From assembly GCF_000215705.1 (NCBI RefSeq), contig NC_015677.1, positions 1,934,001 through 1,998,000 on the forward strand: a stretch of DNA of 64,000 nucleotides, given 5' to 3'. Positions 17,187-26,165 of the stretch are shown in pieces. The stretch is from Ramlibacter tataouinensis TTB310 (GTDB lineage Bacteria; Pseudomonadota; Gammaproteobacteria; Burkholderiales; Burkholderiaceae_C). Each line of letters begins with the position of its first letter. Within the stretch, counting starts at the first letter, position 1. The position numbers and the translations under genes are program-made. The notes below the pieces were generated by a model. It searched no databases. It saw nothing but the letters and a program-made list of their open reading frames with translations, and had not been told where the DNA came from.

Positions 17187-18073
17187 CAAGCGAGATCGGC
17201 TGGGAACTCTACCGCACCTTCCTCGGAGCGCTGCAGGCGGGCTCGTTGTCCGGCGCCGCACGTGCCTTGGACCTGACCCAGCCGACCGTGGGCCGCCACA
17301 TCGACGCGCTGGAAAAGGCGCTGGGCGTGACGCTGTTCACCCGCTCGCAGGCCGGTCTTTCGCCCACGGACGCGGCGATCGGCCTGCGCAGTTATGCCGA
17401 GGCGATGCGCAGCCAGGCCGAAGCGCTGGTACGCGCAGCCGAAAGCCAGGGTGCGGCCGCCAAGGGGACGGTGCGTGTCACCGCCAGCGAAGTGATCGGC
17501 GTCGAGGTGCTGCCCCCCATCCTGGCGCGCCTGCGGCAGGAGCATCCGCTGTTGAAGGTGGAGCTGGTTCTGGCCAACCAGATGCAGGACCTGCTTCGGC
17601 GCGAAGCCGACATCGCGGTGCGCATGACCCGCCCGACACAGGACGTCCTGGTCGCGCGACGGCTGGGTAACGTCGAGCTCGGCCTGTTCGCGCACAGGCG
17701 CTACCTGCGCGCGCGGGGCACGCCGGCAAGCGTCGCCGAGCTCGCCGGCCATTCGCTGATCGGCTACGACCGCGAGACGCCCTTCCTTCGGGCGGCCCGG
17801 AAAGGTTTTCCCTTCTGGCACCGATCGGCGTTCGCGCTGCGGGCGGACAGCGATGTCGCGCAGCTGGCCTGCATCCGGGCGGGCGTCGGCATCGGCGTGT
17901 GCCAGGTCAAGCTGGCGATGCGGCAGCCGGACCTGGTGCGTGTGCTTGCACAGGAGTTCAGCATGCCGCTGGATACCTGGGTGACGATGCATGAGGACCT
18001 GCGCGCCACGCGTGCGTGTCAGGTCGTGTTCGACGCGCTGGTCAGCGGGCTGGGGGAGTACCTGGCCCCGTAG
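17183..18073 (+). CDS. LysR family transcriptional regulator
   Basis: A 296-aa LTTR. The N-terminal winged helix runs about residues 5-65 (FLGALQAGSLSGAARALDLTQPTVGRHIDALEKALGVTLF), followed by a two-lobed effector domain with VRVTASEVIGVEVLPPIL and the HRSAFALRADS block. It is divergent from the NAD-dependent epimerase gene, the usual arrangement for an LTTR and its target. The start codon sits in a perfect palindrome and has no Shine-Dalgarno, so the mRNA may be leaderless. The effector is unknown. Confidence 0.92.
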   Translation: MASEIGWELYRTFLGALQAGSLSGAARALDLTQPTVGRHIDALEKALGVTLFTRSQAGLSPTDAAIGLRSYAEAMRSQAEALVRAAESQGAAAKGTVRVTASEVIGVEVLPPILARLRQEHPLLKVELVLANQMQDLLRREADIAVRMTRPTQDVLVARRLGNVELGLFAHRRYLRARGTPASVAELAGHSLIGYDRETPFLRAARKGFPFWHRSAFALRADSDVAQLACIRAGVGIGVCQVKLAMRQPDLVRVLAQEFSMPLDTWVTMHEDLRATRACQVVFDALVSGLGEYLAP

Positions 18074-18151
18074 CCGGGCTCCTGCTCATGTGCGCGCCAC
18101 GCAGCCTGCCGGGCGCCCCGTTCCGAGGCGCGCTGCGCCACAATCCTGCCC

Positions 18152-19003
18152 ATGACTGAACAAGTCCGTTTCCTCGCGGGCACGACGGCGCTGGTGCTCG
18201 ATTCGCCGCACAGCGGCACCGCCTATCCCGCCGATTTCCGCCATGCCTGCGCGCTGTCCGAGCTGCGGCGCGCCGAAGACACGCACGTGGACAAGCTCTA
18301 CGATTTCGCGCCGGCGCTGGGCGTAGCCTGGATCGAGGCGCTGTTCCCGCGCAGTTATCTCGACGCCAACCGCCATCCGGCGGAGATCGACCAGAGCCTG
18401 CTCGATGCGCCCTGGCCCGGCGAGATCGCGACCGACCCCGGGCTGCTCGCCAAGGTGCGCCTGGGCAAGGGCCTGGTGTGGCGGTGCACCGACGACGGCC
18501 TGCCGATCTACGACCGCAAGCTCCCGGTGGGCGAGGTGCAGGCCCGCATCGAGCACTGCTGGAACCCCTACCACGCATCGGTGGCGCAAGCCATAGACCA
18601 GGCCCATGCGAAGCACGGCTTCAGCATCCACATCAACTGCCATTCCATGCCGGCGATCGCCGGCAGCCACGCCACCGACTTCCCCGGCGCCGCCCATGCC
18701 GACTTCGTGGTGGGCGACCGCGACGGCAGCACCGCCGCGCCCGCGCTGTCGCAGCGGGTGTGCGACCACCTGCGCGGCCTGGGCTACAGCGTGGACTACA
18801 ACCATCCCTACAAGGGCGTGGAGCTGGTGCGGCGCCATGGCCAGCCGGCGCGGCACCGCCACAGCATCCAGCTGGAGGTCAACCGCAAGCTCTACATGGA
18901 TGAGCAAACCCTGCAGCCGCACGGCGGCTTCGGCCGGCTGCGGGACGACCTGCAGTCGCTGGTCCGCCGCTTGCTCGAGACCGATCCGCGCAAGCTCGCC
19001 TGA
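18152..19003 (+). CDS. N-formylglutamate amidohydrolase family protein
   Basis: A 283-aa zinc amidohydrolase of the HutG/FGase family. Conserved stretches include VLDSPHSGTAYP near the N terminus, EDTHVDKLYDFAP, FPRSYLDANRHPAEID, and INCHSMPAI plus HPYKGVELVRRHG toward the C terminus, which carry the metal and substrate histidines. It hydrolyses N-formylglutamate to formate and glutamate in histidine breakdown in known members. No hut genes are nearby, so another N-formyl amino acid is possible. Its TGA overlaps the ATG of the next gene, so it is co-translated with an L-2-hydroxyglutarate oxidase-like enzyme. Confidence 0.88.
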   Translation: MTEQVRFLAGTTALVLDSPHSGTAYPADFRHACALSELRRAEDTHVDKLYDFAPALGVAWIEALFPRSYLDANRHPAEIDQSLLDAPWPGEIATDPGLLAKVRLGKGLVWRCTDDGLPIYDRKLPVGEVQARIEHCWNPYHASVAQAIDQAHAKHGFSIHINCHSMPAIAGSHATDFPGAAHADFVVGDRDGSTAAPALSQRVCDHLRGLGYSVDYNHPYKGVELVRRHGQPARHRHSIQLEVNRKLYMDEQTLQPHGGFGRLRDDLQSLVRRLLETDPRKLA

Positions 19004-20121
19004 TGGAACGGGTGGATGCTGTGGTCGTCGGCGCCGGCGTGGTCGGCCTGGCGGTGGCGCGTGCGCTGGCGCAGGCCGGGCACGAGACCATCGTGCTGGA
19101 AGCCGGCCCCGGCATCGGCCAGGGCGTGAGCTCGCGCAATAGCGAGGTGATCCACGCCGGCCTGTACTACACGCCGGGTTCGCTCAAGGCGCGGCTGTGC
19201 GTGCGCGGCAAGGAGCTGCTCTACGCGATGTGCGCCAGCCACGGCATCGGCCACCGCCGCTGCGGCAAGCTCACGGTCGCCAATAGCGAGGAGGAGGTGC
19301 GGGCGCTCCACGGCTTGCAGGACCGCGCGGCGGCCAATGGCGTCCCGGTCGAGTGGCTGGAAGCGCGGCAGGCGGTGGCGATGGAGCCGGCGCTGCGCTG
19401 CATCGCCGCGCTGCATTCGCCCAGCACCGGCATCGTGGACAGCCACGGCTTCATGCTGGCCTTGCAAGGGGACCTGGAGCGCGCCGGCGGCATGGTGGCT
19501 TTCCATGCCACCGTGGACTCGGCGCAGCTGGCCGCCGGCGAGGGCGGCCTGCACGTGCTGAACCTGGCCGACGGCACCGAGCTGGCCACGCCGGTGCTGG
19601 TGAACGCGGCGTCGCTGCACGCCTGCGCGCTGGCGCGGCGCTTCGACGGGCTGGACCCCCGGTTCGTCCCGCGCGAGTGGTTCGCCAAGGGCAACTACTA
19701 CTCGCTCGGTGGCAGGGCGCCCTTCAGCCGTCTGATCTACCCGGCGCCGGCCGACGCCCACCTGGGCACGCACCTGACGCTGGACCTGGGCGGCCAGGCC
19801 AAGTTCGGCCCGGACATCGAGTGGCTGGACATCCGCGCGCCCGAGGAGATCGACTGGCGGGTGGACCCGCGGCGCGCCGATGCGTTCTACGCCGAGGTGC
19901 GGCGCTACTGGCCAGGACTGCCGGGCGGCAGCCTGCAGCCCAGCTACAGCGGCGTGCGGCCCAAGATCCACGGGCCGCACGAGAAGGCGCCGGACTTCCG
20001 CATCGACGGCCCGGCCCTGCATGGCATCGGCGGTCTGGTCAACCTGTTCGGTATCGAGTCGCCGGGCCTGACCAGCTCGCTGGCCATCGCCGAGCAGGTG
20101 GTGGGCGCCATCGGCCGCTGA
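19003..20121 (+). CDS. FAD-dependent L-2-hydroxyglutarate dehydrogenase/oxidase-like protein
   Basis: A 372-aa DAO-superfamily flavoprotein. VDAVVVGAGVVGLAVARAL is the FAD-binding motif and SSRNSEVIHAGLYYTPGSLKARLCVRG is the hallmark of the L2HGDH/LhgO group. The C-terminal GVRPKIHG and GIESPGLTSSLAIAE blocks also match. Such enzymes oxidise L-2-hydroxyglutarate to 2-oxoglutarate, removing a toxic side product of metabolism. The ATG overlaps the stop of the N-formylglutamate amidohydrolase gene. Both products would feed C5 acids toward 2-oxoglutarate, though that shared role is inferred. It ends directly against the convergent pyrD. Confidence 0.85.
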   Translation: MERVDAVVVGAGVVGLAVARALAQAGHETIVLEAGPGIGQGVSSRNSEVIHAGLYYTPGSLKARLCVRGKELLYAMCASHGIGHRRCGKLTVANSEEEVRALHGLQDRAAANGVPVEWLEARQAVAMEPALRCIAALHSPSTGIVDSHGFMLALQGDLERAGGMVAFHATVDSAQLAAGEGGLHVLNLADGTELATPVLVNAASLHACALARRFDGLDPRFVPREWFAKGNYYSLGGRAPFSRLIYPAPADAHLGTHLTLDLGGQAKFGPDIEWLDIRAPEEIDWRVDPRRADAFYAEVRRYWPGLPGGSLQPSYSGVRPKIHGPHEKAPDFRIDGPALHGIGGLVNLFGIESPGLTSSLAIAEQVVGAIGR

Positions 20122-21186
20122 TCACCGGCGGCGGCCGTGCGCCCGCAGGGCGTACGCGGCCTCGCCCGCCAGGGCCGGGCCGCGGTAGATCAGCCCGGTG
20201 TAGACCTGCACCAGGTCGGCCCCGGCCTCGATCTTGGAGACCGCATCCGGTCCGCTCATCACGCCGCCCACGCCGACGATGGGAAAGCGCGGGCCCAGCG
20301 CGGCACGCAGCTGCCGGATCACGCGGTTGCTGGCCTCCAGCACCGGCGCGCCGCTCAGGCCGCCGGCTTCCTGCGCGTGCGGCAGGCCTTGCACCGCGTC
20401 ACGGCTCAGGGTGGTGTTGGTGGCGATCACGCCGTCCATGCCGTGGCGCTGGAGGGTGGCGGCGATCACCCGGACCTGCGCCTCGTCCAGGTCGGGCGCG
20501 ATCTTCACGAACAGCGGCACGCGGCGGCCGTGCCGCTGCTCCAGCTCGGCGCGCCGCCGCGCCAGCGCCGCCAGCAGCGCATCGAGGGCCTCGTCGCTCT
20601 GCAGCGCCCGCAGGTTCTGGGTGTTGGGGCTGGAGATGTTGACCGTCACGTAGTCCGCGTGCGGGTACACGCCTTCCAGGCCCGTCAGGTAGTCGCGCGT
20701 GGCGTCCTCGATGGGGGTGGCGGCGTTCTTGCCGATGTTCAGGCCCAGCACGATGCCGCCGTCATGCAGGCTGCGCCGACGCACGGCCGAACGCTGCACG
20801 TTGGCCACGAAGGCCTCCAGGCCCTCGTTGTTGAAGCCCAGCCGGTTGACCAGGGCCTGGGCCTGCGGCAGCCGGAACATGCGCGGCTTGGCATTGCCCG
20901 GCTGGGCCAGAGGCGTGACGGTGCCGACCTCGACGAAGCCGAAGCCCATGCCGGCAAAGGCGTCGATGCAGCGTGCGTTCTTGTCCAGTCCGGCGGCCAA
21001 CCCGACGCGGTTGGGGAAGCGCAGCCCGGCCAGCTCGACGGGGTCGTCGACGCGCCGGCTGCGCCACGCCCATTGCAGGGGCGTTCCTTGCAGCCGCGCC
21101 AGCGAGGCCAGGGTCAGGTCATGGGCGCGCTCGGCGTCCAGGTGGAACAGGAAGGGGCGGGCCAGCGGGTAAGGCAGCAGCGGCAT
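20122..21186 (-). CDS. pyrD: Dihydroorotate dehydrogenase (quinone), class 2
   Basis: A 354-aa membrane-associated flavoenzyme for the fourth step of UMP synthesis, passing electrons to quinone. The N-terminal helix [25 protein letters not shown] is the class 2 quinone tunnel. FMN and substrate elements are [38 protein letters not shown] with the class 2 catalytic serine, and [11 protein letters not shown]. Its start lies 37 nt from the rpiA start in a divergent pair, and the stop codons of pyrD and the previous gene are adjacent (TGATCA). Confidence 0.95.
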   Translation of the reverse strand: MPLLPYPLARPFLFHLDAERAHDLTLASLARLQGTPLQWAWRSRRVDDPVELAGLRFPNRVGLAAGLDKNARCIDAFAGMGFGFVEVGTVTPLAQPGNAKPRMFRLPQAQALVNRLGFNNEGLEAFVANVQRSAVRRRSLHDGGIVLGLNIGKNAATPIEDATRDYLTGLEGVYPHADYVTVNISSPNTQNLRALQSDEALDALLAALARRRAELEQRHGRRVPLFVKIAPDLDEAQVRVIAATLQRHGMDGVIATNTTLSRDAVQGLPHAQEAGGLSGAPVLEASNRVIRQLRAALGPRFPIVGVGGVMSGPDAVSKIEAGADLVQVYTGLIYRGPALAGEAAYALRAHGRRR

Positions 21187-21223
21187 GGATAATCCGTCGT
21201 TTTGCTCAGCCGGGGATTGTCGC

Positions 21224-21895
21224 GTGACGCAGGATGAATTGAAGGCGCTGGTCGGCCAGGCGGCGCTGCAGTACGTGGTGCCCGGCGAGGTCGTGGGCGT
21301 GGGCACCGGATCCACCGTCAACAAGTTCATCGAAGCCCTGGCCACCGTCAAGGACCGCCTGCCGGGCGCGGTCTCCAGTTCGGAGGCGTCGACGCAGCGG
21401 CTGCGGGCGCTGGGCATCCGGGTGTTCGACGCCAATGAGGTCGGCGAGCTGTCGGTCTACATCGATGGGGCCGACGAGATCGACGGCCGCGGCCACATGG
21501 TCAAGGGCGGCGGCGCCGCGCTCACGCGCGAAAAGATCGTGGCGGCGCAGTCCCGGCGCTTTGTCTGCATCGCCGACGAATCCAAGCGCGTCGAGGTGCT
21601 GGGCCGCTTCCCGGTGCCGGTGGAGGTGATCCCCATGGCCAGCGCACGCATCACGCGCCAGTTCGCGGCGATCGGCGGCACCGCGCGCGCGCGGCTGAAG
21701 GACGGCGCGCCGCTGCTCACCGACAACGGCCAGCACCTCCTGGACGTCAGCGGCCTGGCCATCGCCGACCCGATGGCGTTCGAGACCGAGGTAAACCAGT
21801 GGCCCGGGGTGGTGACCGTCGGTGTCTTCGCCCACCAGAAAGCCGCCGTGTGCCTGCTGGGCACGAGCGGCGGCGTGCGGACGCTGACCTTCTAG
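21224..21895 (+). CDS. rpiA: Ribose-5-phosphate isomerase A
   Basis: A 223-aa enzyme interconverting ribose 5-phosphate and ribulose 5-phosphate. The start is the GTG giving [11 protein letters not shown], which aligns with the E. coli N terminus MTQDELKKAVG; an in-frame ATG 39 nt upstream would overlap the divergent pyrD start. Motifs: [13 protein letters not shown] (phosphate loop), DGADEID (catalytic Asp) and [12 protein letters not shown] (catalytic Lys and Glu). [11 protein letters not shown] precedes the C terminus. Complete and typical length. Confidence 0.96.
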   Translation: MTQDELKALVGQAALQYVVPGEVVGVGTGSTVNKFIEALATVKDRLPGAVSSSEASTQRLRALGIRVFDANEVGELSVYIDGADEIDGRGHMVKGGGAALTREKIVAAQSRRFVCIADESKRVEVLGRFPVPVEVIPMASARITRQFAAIGGTARARLKDGAPLLTDNGQHLLDVSGLAIADPMAFETEVNQWPGVVTVGVFAHQKAAVCLLGTSGGVRTLTF

Positions 21896-21901
21896 CGGGC
21901 G

Positions 21902-22555
21902 CTAGAACTGGATGCCCGCCGGGTTGGACGGGCTGGAGCCGGAGGAGGGCGCGGGCACGGTGGCGCGCTGGTTGGCCGTGTTGGAGGCGGGCGCCGCGGT
22001 CGTCGGCGCCGCAGGGCGCTGCACCGCCACCAGGGGCGTGGCCGCCGGCGGCCGGTACGAGGCGGGCAGCACCGAATTTTTCGGGTACCCCGCCGCGTCC
22101 AGGAACTGCGTCCACTCCGAATCGGAATAGCCCTTGAGCTGCTGGCCGCCGATGGTCAGCAGCGGCAGCGAGCTCTCGCCGGCCAGCCGCTCGAGCGCCT
22201 GCGCATCCTCGGCGGTGGTGACGGTCTTTTCGGTGAAGGGGATACCGCGGCTGGTGAGCATGGCTCGGCCCGAGCCGCAGGGCACGCAGTTCGTACCGGT
22301 GTACAAGGTGACGGGGTACTTGCCGGCTACCTGGCGCAGCTCGAAGGGAAGGCCGGCGGTGCCGGACCCGCCCGATCCGCCGGAGGCCGCCGGCGCCGCC
22401 TTGGCGTTGGGTTCCTGGGGCGGCTTGTCGGAGAAGGTGACGCGGCCGTCGGGTCCGACGATGCGCCAGACCTGTTGGCCTTGCGCCACGATCGGCGTCG
22501 CGGCAGCCATCAACGCGGCCAGGCCGGCCGCCAGCACGGGACGGGTGCGGGACAT
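21902..22555 (-). CDS. Secreted DUF4124-glutaredoxin domain protein
   Basis: A 217-aa protein with a Sec signal (MSRTRPVLAAGLAALMAAATPIVAQG), then a short DUF4124 domain (VWRIVGPDGRVTFSDKPP), a Gly/Ser linker, and a glutaredoxin-like domain with CVPC (NCVPCGSGRAML) and SSLPLLTIGG holding the cis-Pro. A Thr/Ala/Pro tail follows. It likely acts as a periplasmic thiol-disulfide protein, but the substrate is unknown. ATG was chosen over a TTG two codons upstream because AGGAGG is 8 nt before it. Convergent with rpiA (6-nt gap). Confidence 0.78.
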   Translation of the reverse strand: MSRTRPVLAAGLAALMAAATPIVAQGQQVWRIVGPDGRVTFSDKPPQEPNAKAAPAASGGSGGSGTAGLPFELRQVAGKYPVTLYTGTNCVPCGSGRAMLTSRGIPFTEKTVTTAEDAQALERLAGESSLPLLTIGGQQLKGYSDSEWTQFLDAAGYPKNSVLPASYRPPAATPLVAVQRPAAPTTAAPASNTANQRATVPAPSSGSSPSNPAGIQF

Positions 22556-22580
22556 CTTCAACTCCTCCTAAGGTGACTCC

Positions 22581-24611
22581 TCAGGCCATGCCCTGGTGCC
22601 GCAACAGCGCGTCCAGCTTGGGTTCGCGGCCGCGGAAGGCCTTGAACGACTCCATCGCCGGCCGGCTGCCGCCGGCCTCCAGGATGGCCTCGCGGTATTT
22701 TCGCCCGGTTTCCACGCTGGGACTACCCTCGGGATCGGCCGTCTCCTCGAACGCCGCATACGCGTCGGCCGACAGCACCTCGGCCCACTTGTAGCTGTAG
22801 TACCCCGCCGCGTAGCCGCCGGCGAAGATGTGGCTGAAGGTGTGCGCGGTGCGGCTGAAGGCCGGCGGCTGGATCACGGCCACCTCGTCGCGCACCCGCT
22901 TGAGCAGCGGCATGAAGTCCTGCGCCGGCTCGTGCTCGGTGTGCAGCAGCATGTCGAACAGCGCGAACTCGATCTGCCGCAGCGTCTGCAGGCCGCTCTG
23001 GAAATTGCGGGCGGCCAGCATCTTGTCGAACAGCTCGCGCGGCAGCGGCTCGCCGGTGTCCACATGAGCCGTCATGTGGCGCAGCACGCTCCACTCCCAG
23101 CAGAAGTTCTCCATGAACTGGCTGGGCAGCTCCACCGCGTCCCATTCCACGCCGCTGATGCCCGAGACGTCGCGCTCGTTCACTTGCGTCAGCATGTGGT
23201 GCAGGCCGTGGCCGAACTCGTGGAACAGGGTGGTGACGTCGTCGTGCGTCAGCAGCGGCGGCTTGCCCTCCACGCCGTCGGCGAAGTTGCACACCAGGTG
23301 CGCCACCGGCGTCTGCAGCTGCCCGTTGTCGGGCCGCAGCCAGCGGGCGCGCACGTCGTCCATCCAGGCGCCGCCGCGCTTGCCGCTGCGGGCGGCCGGG
23401 TCCAGGTAGAACTGGCCCACCAAACGGCCGTTGCGCTCGATCCGGTAGAACTCCACGCCCGGCACCCACACCGGCGCCTGGTCGCGGCGGATCGCCACCT
23501 CGAACAGGGTCTCGACGATCTTGAACAGCCCGCCCAGCACCTTGGGCGCGGTGAAGTAGGGCTTGACCTCCTGCTCGCTGAAGGCGTAGCGCTCCTCCTT
23601 GAGTTTCTCGCCGATGTACGACCAGTCCCAGGGCTGCGGGTCGGCGATGCCCAGCTTTTCGGCGGCGAAGGCGCGCATGTCGGCCACGTCCTTCTCGGCA
23701 TAGGGCCGGGCGCGGCGGGCCAGGTCGCGCAGGAAATCGATCACCTGCTGCGGCGAATCGGCCATCTTGGGCACGACCGAGACCTCGCCGAAGTTGCGGT
23801 AGCCCAGCAGCCGCGCTTCCTCTTGGCGCAGGGCCAGGATCTCGCGGACCAGCTCGCTGTTGTCGAACTTGCGGAACTCCTGCGGCGCCTGGTCGCTGGC
23901 GCGCGTGACGTAGGCGCGGTACAGCTGCTCGCGCAGCGCGCTGCTGTGCGCGAACTGCATCACCGGCAGGTAGCTGGGCATCTTGAGCGTGAGCTTGTAG
24001 CCCTCCTTGCCGTCGGCCTGGGCAGCGGCGCGGGCGGCCTGCACCACGTCCTCGGGCACGCCGGCCAGCTCGTCCTGCCGGGCGTAGTAGGCGAAGGCGT
24101 CGGTGGCGTCCAGCGCGTTCTCGCTGAACTTCTGGCTCAGCTCGGCCTGGCGCTCCTGGATCTTGGCGAAACGCTCCTTGGCCGCGCCGGTCAGCTCGGC
24201 GCCGCCCAGCACGAAGTTGCGGATCGCGTTCTCGCGCGCCCGGCGCTGCTCAGGGTTGAGCGTGGCCGGGTCGATGGCCTTGTACTTGGCGTACAGGCGC
24301 TCATCGCTGCCCAGGCGGGTCCAGAACTCGGTCACGCGGGGCAGGGCGGCGTTGTAGGCGGCGCGCAGCTCGGGCGTGTCAGCCACGCTGTTGAGATGGC
24401 TGACCGCGCCCCAGGCGCGGCCCAGCTTCTCGGTGGCCACGTCCAGCGTGCCGGCCAGGTCTTTCCAGGTTGCCGGGAAGCCGGGCTGGGCAACGGCCTC
24501 CAGGGCCGCCTCGCTCTGGGCCAGCAGCTCGTCCATGGCCGGCGCCACGTGCTCCGGCTTGATACGGTCGAACAGGGGGAGGTCGCTGAAATCGAGAAGG
24601 GGATTGCTCAT
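22581..24611 (-). CDS. prlC: Oligopeptidase A (M3 family metallopeptidase)
   Basis: A 676-aa zinc peptidase that degrades short peptides in the cytosol, including cleaved signal peptides. The zinc site is FHEFGHGLHHML, with the third ligand in the downstream ISGVEWDAVELPSQFMENF region. The N-terminal NPLLDFSDLPLFDRIKPEHV is typical of PrlC/OpdA. GGYAAGYYSYKWAEVLSADAY is the C-terminal signature. The length matches E. coli PrlC (680 aa). It is 68 nt downstream of folD, in the same orientation. Confidence 0.95.
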   Translation of the reverse strand: MSNPLLDFSDLPLFDRIKPEHVAPAMDELLAQSEAALEAVAQPGFPATWKDLAGTLDVATEKLGRAWGAVSHLNSVADTPELRAAYNAALPRVTEFWTRLGSDERLYAKYKAIDPATLNPEQRRARENAIRNFVLGGAELTGAAKERFAKIQERQAELSQKFSENALDATDAFAYYARQDELAGVPEDVVQAARAAAQADGKEGYKLTLKMPSYLPVMQFAHSSALREQLYRAYVTRASDQAPQEFRKFDNSELVREILALRQEEARLLGYRNFGEVSVVPKMADSPQQVIDFLRDLARRARPYAEKDVADMRAFAAEKLGIADPQPWDWSYIGEKLKEERYAFSEQEVKPYFTAPKVLGGLFKIVETLFEVAIRRDQAPVWVPGVEFYRIERNGRLVGQFYLDPAARSGKRGGAWMDDVRARWLRPDNGQLQTPVAHLVCNFADGVEGKPPLLTHDDVTTLFHEFGHGLHHMLTQVNERDVSGISGVEWDAVELPSQFMENFCWEWSVLRHMTAHVDTGEPLPRELFDKMLAARNFQSGLQTLRQIEFALFDMLLHTEHEPAQDFMPLLKRVRDEVAVIQPPAFSRTAHTFSHIFAGGYAAGYYSYKWAEVLSADAYAAFEETADPEGSPSVETGRKYREAILEAGGSRPAMESFKAFRGREPKLDALLRHQGMA

Positions 24612-24679
24612 CCCGCCGATTTTGCGTCAGGGGCGCCTTCCTCAAGCCCGGCGCGGGATTGATTTGCCCGATGGGCGCC

Positions 24680-25531
24680 TTAGCCGGCGGCGCGCTCGGC
24701 GGCTTCCAGCGTGTTGACCAGCAGCATGGCGCGCGTCATGGGACCCACGCCGCCCGGCACCGGCGTGATCCAGCCGGCGACCTGCCGCACGCCCTCGAAG
24801 TCCACGTCGCCGCACAGCTTGCCGGCCTCGTCGCGGTTCATGCCCACGTCGAGAACCACGGCGCCCGGCTTGACCATGCCCGCGGTCAGCACGTTGCGCT
24901 TGCCGACCGCGGCCACCACCACGTCGGCCTGGCGCGTCATCGCACCCAGGTCGGCCGTGGCGCTGTGGCAGATGGTGACGGTGGCGTTCTTCTGCAGCAG
25001 CATCAGCGCCATCGGCTTGCCCACGATGTTGCTGCGGCCGATGACCACCGCGTGCCTGCCGCGCAGCTCGTAGCCGATGCTCTCCAGCATCTTCATGCAG
25101 CCGTAGGGCGTGCACGGCCAGAAGCCGGGCTGGCCGGTGACCAGTGCGCCGGCGCTGGCGACGTGGAAACCGTCCACGTCCTTGGCGGGCGAGATGGTCT
25201 CGATGACCTTGCTCGCATCCATGTGCCCGGGCAATGGCAGCTGCACCAGGATGCCGTGCACCTTCGGGTCGGCGTTGAGCGCCCGGATGCGGTCCAGCAG
25301 CTGCGCCTCGGCCAGAGTGGCGGGGTAGCGCTCCAGCGTGGCGCCCAGGCCGGTCTCGGTGCTGTCGTTGACCTTGTGCCGGGTGTAGACCTGGCTGGCC
25401 GGATCGTCGCCCACCAGGACGATGGTCAGCTGCGGCTGGATGCCGCGCGCCTTGAGCGCCTCGGTGCGGTGCGCCACCTCGGCGCGGATCTGCCTGGCAA
25501 GCGCGTTGCCGTCGATGAGCTGGGCTGTCAA
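24680..25531 (-). CDS. folD: Bifunctional methylene-tetrahydrofolate dehydrogenase/cyclohydrolase
   Basis: A 283-aa enzyme converting 5,10-methylene-THF to 10-formyl-THF with NADP. Conserved elements are [22 protein letters not shown] (catalytic Tyr and Lys), [45 protein letters not shown] (NADP loop) and the C-terminal [11 protein letters not shown]. Complete. It lies 7 nt downstream of a FixJ-type regulator gene on the same strand, so some read-through is likely. Confidence 0.96.
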   Translation of the reverse strand: MTAQLIDGNALARQIRAEVAHRTEALKARGIQPQLTIVLVGDDPASQVYTRHKVNDSTETGLGATLERYPATLAEAQLLDRIRALNADPKVHGILVQLPLPGHMDASKVIETISPAKDVDGFHVASAGALVTGQPGFWPCTPYGCMKMLESIGYELRGRHAVVIGRSNIVGKPMALMLLQKNATVTICHSATADLGAMTRQADVVVAAVGKRNVLTAGMVKPGAVVLDVGMNRDEAGKLCGDVDFEGVRQVAGWITPVPGGVGPMTRAMLLVNTLEAAERAAG

Positions 25532-25538
25532 GGGGAGT

Positions 25539-26165
25539 TCAGGGTTTGCCGGCGTTCTGCCCGAGCGCGATCTTGAGCAGGTCGGCCACCGTGTTGGCGT
25601 TGAGCTTTTCCATGATGTTGGCGCGGTGCGCCTCCACCGTCTTGATGCTGATGCCCAGGTCGTCGGCGATCTGCTTGTTCAGCCGGCCGGCGACGATGCG
25701 CTCGAGCACCTGCGCCTCCCGGCTGGTCAGCTTGGCCAGCAGCGCGTCGCGGCTGGCCGCGCTCTGGTACTCGGCGAACGAGCCGCGGGCGTGCTCGAGC
25801 ATGCGTTCGACCAGGTTCACCAGCTCGTCCTCCTTGAACGGCTTCTGGATGAAATCCATGGCGCCCTTCTTCATGGTGTTCACCGCCATGGGCACGTCGC
25901 CATGGCCGGTGATGAAGACGATGGGCAGGGGCGACTTGCGCTCGAGCAGCTTGTCCTGCAACTCCAGGCCGGTCATGCCGGCCATGCGGATGTCGACGAT
26001 CAGGCAGGCGACCTCGCGCGGGTCGTAGCGGGCCACGAAGGACTCGGCCGAGTCGAAGCAGCGCACGCGGTAGTCCTTGCCCTCGAGCAGCCACTGCACC
26101 GAGTCGCGGACGGCCTCGTCGTCGTCCACCACGTACACCGTGCCCTTCTTGGGAATAAGGCTCAT
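25539..26165 (-). CDS. FixJ-type response regulator
   Basis: A 208-aa two-domain regulator: receiver (acidic pocket Asp14-16, phosphoacceptor Asp58 in LIVDIRM, and K in FIQKPF) and a C-terminal LuxR-type HTH ([40 protein letters not shown]). The receiver motif [17 protein letters not shown] is that of the FixJ/TodT branch. The ATG overlaps the histidine kinase stop (ATGA), so the two are translated together. Target genes are unknown; nearby aceE is a candidate but unproven. Confidence 0.93.
   Translation of the reverse strand: MSLIPKKGTVYVVDDDEAVRDSVQWLLEGKDYRVRCFDSAESFVARYDPREVACLIVDIRMAGMTGLELQDKLLERKSPLPIVFITGHGDVPMAVNTMKKGAMDFIQKPFKEDELVNLVERMLEHARGSFAEYQSAASRDALLAKLTSREAQVLERIVAGRLNKQIADDLGISIKTVEAHRANIMEKLNANTVADLLKIALGQNAGKP

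Noticed and set aside
21185..21223. ATG at 21185 as the rpiA start
   Set aside because: It overlaps the divergent pyrD start and adds 13 residues with no counterpart; the GTG at 21224 matches the E. coli N terminus.
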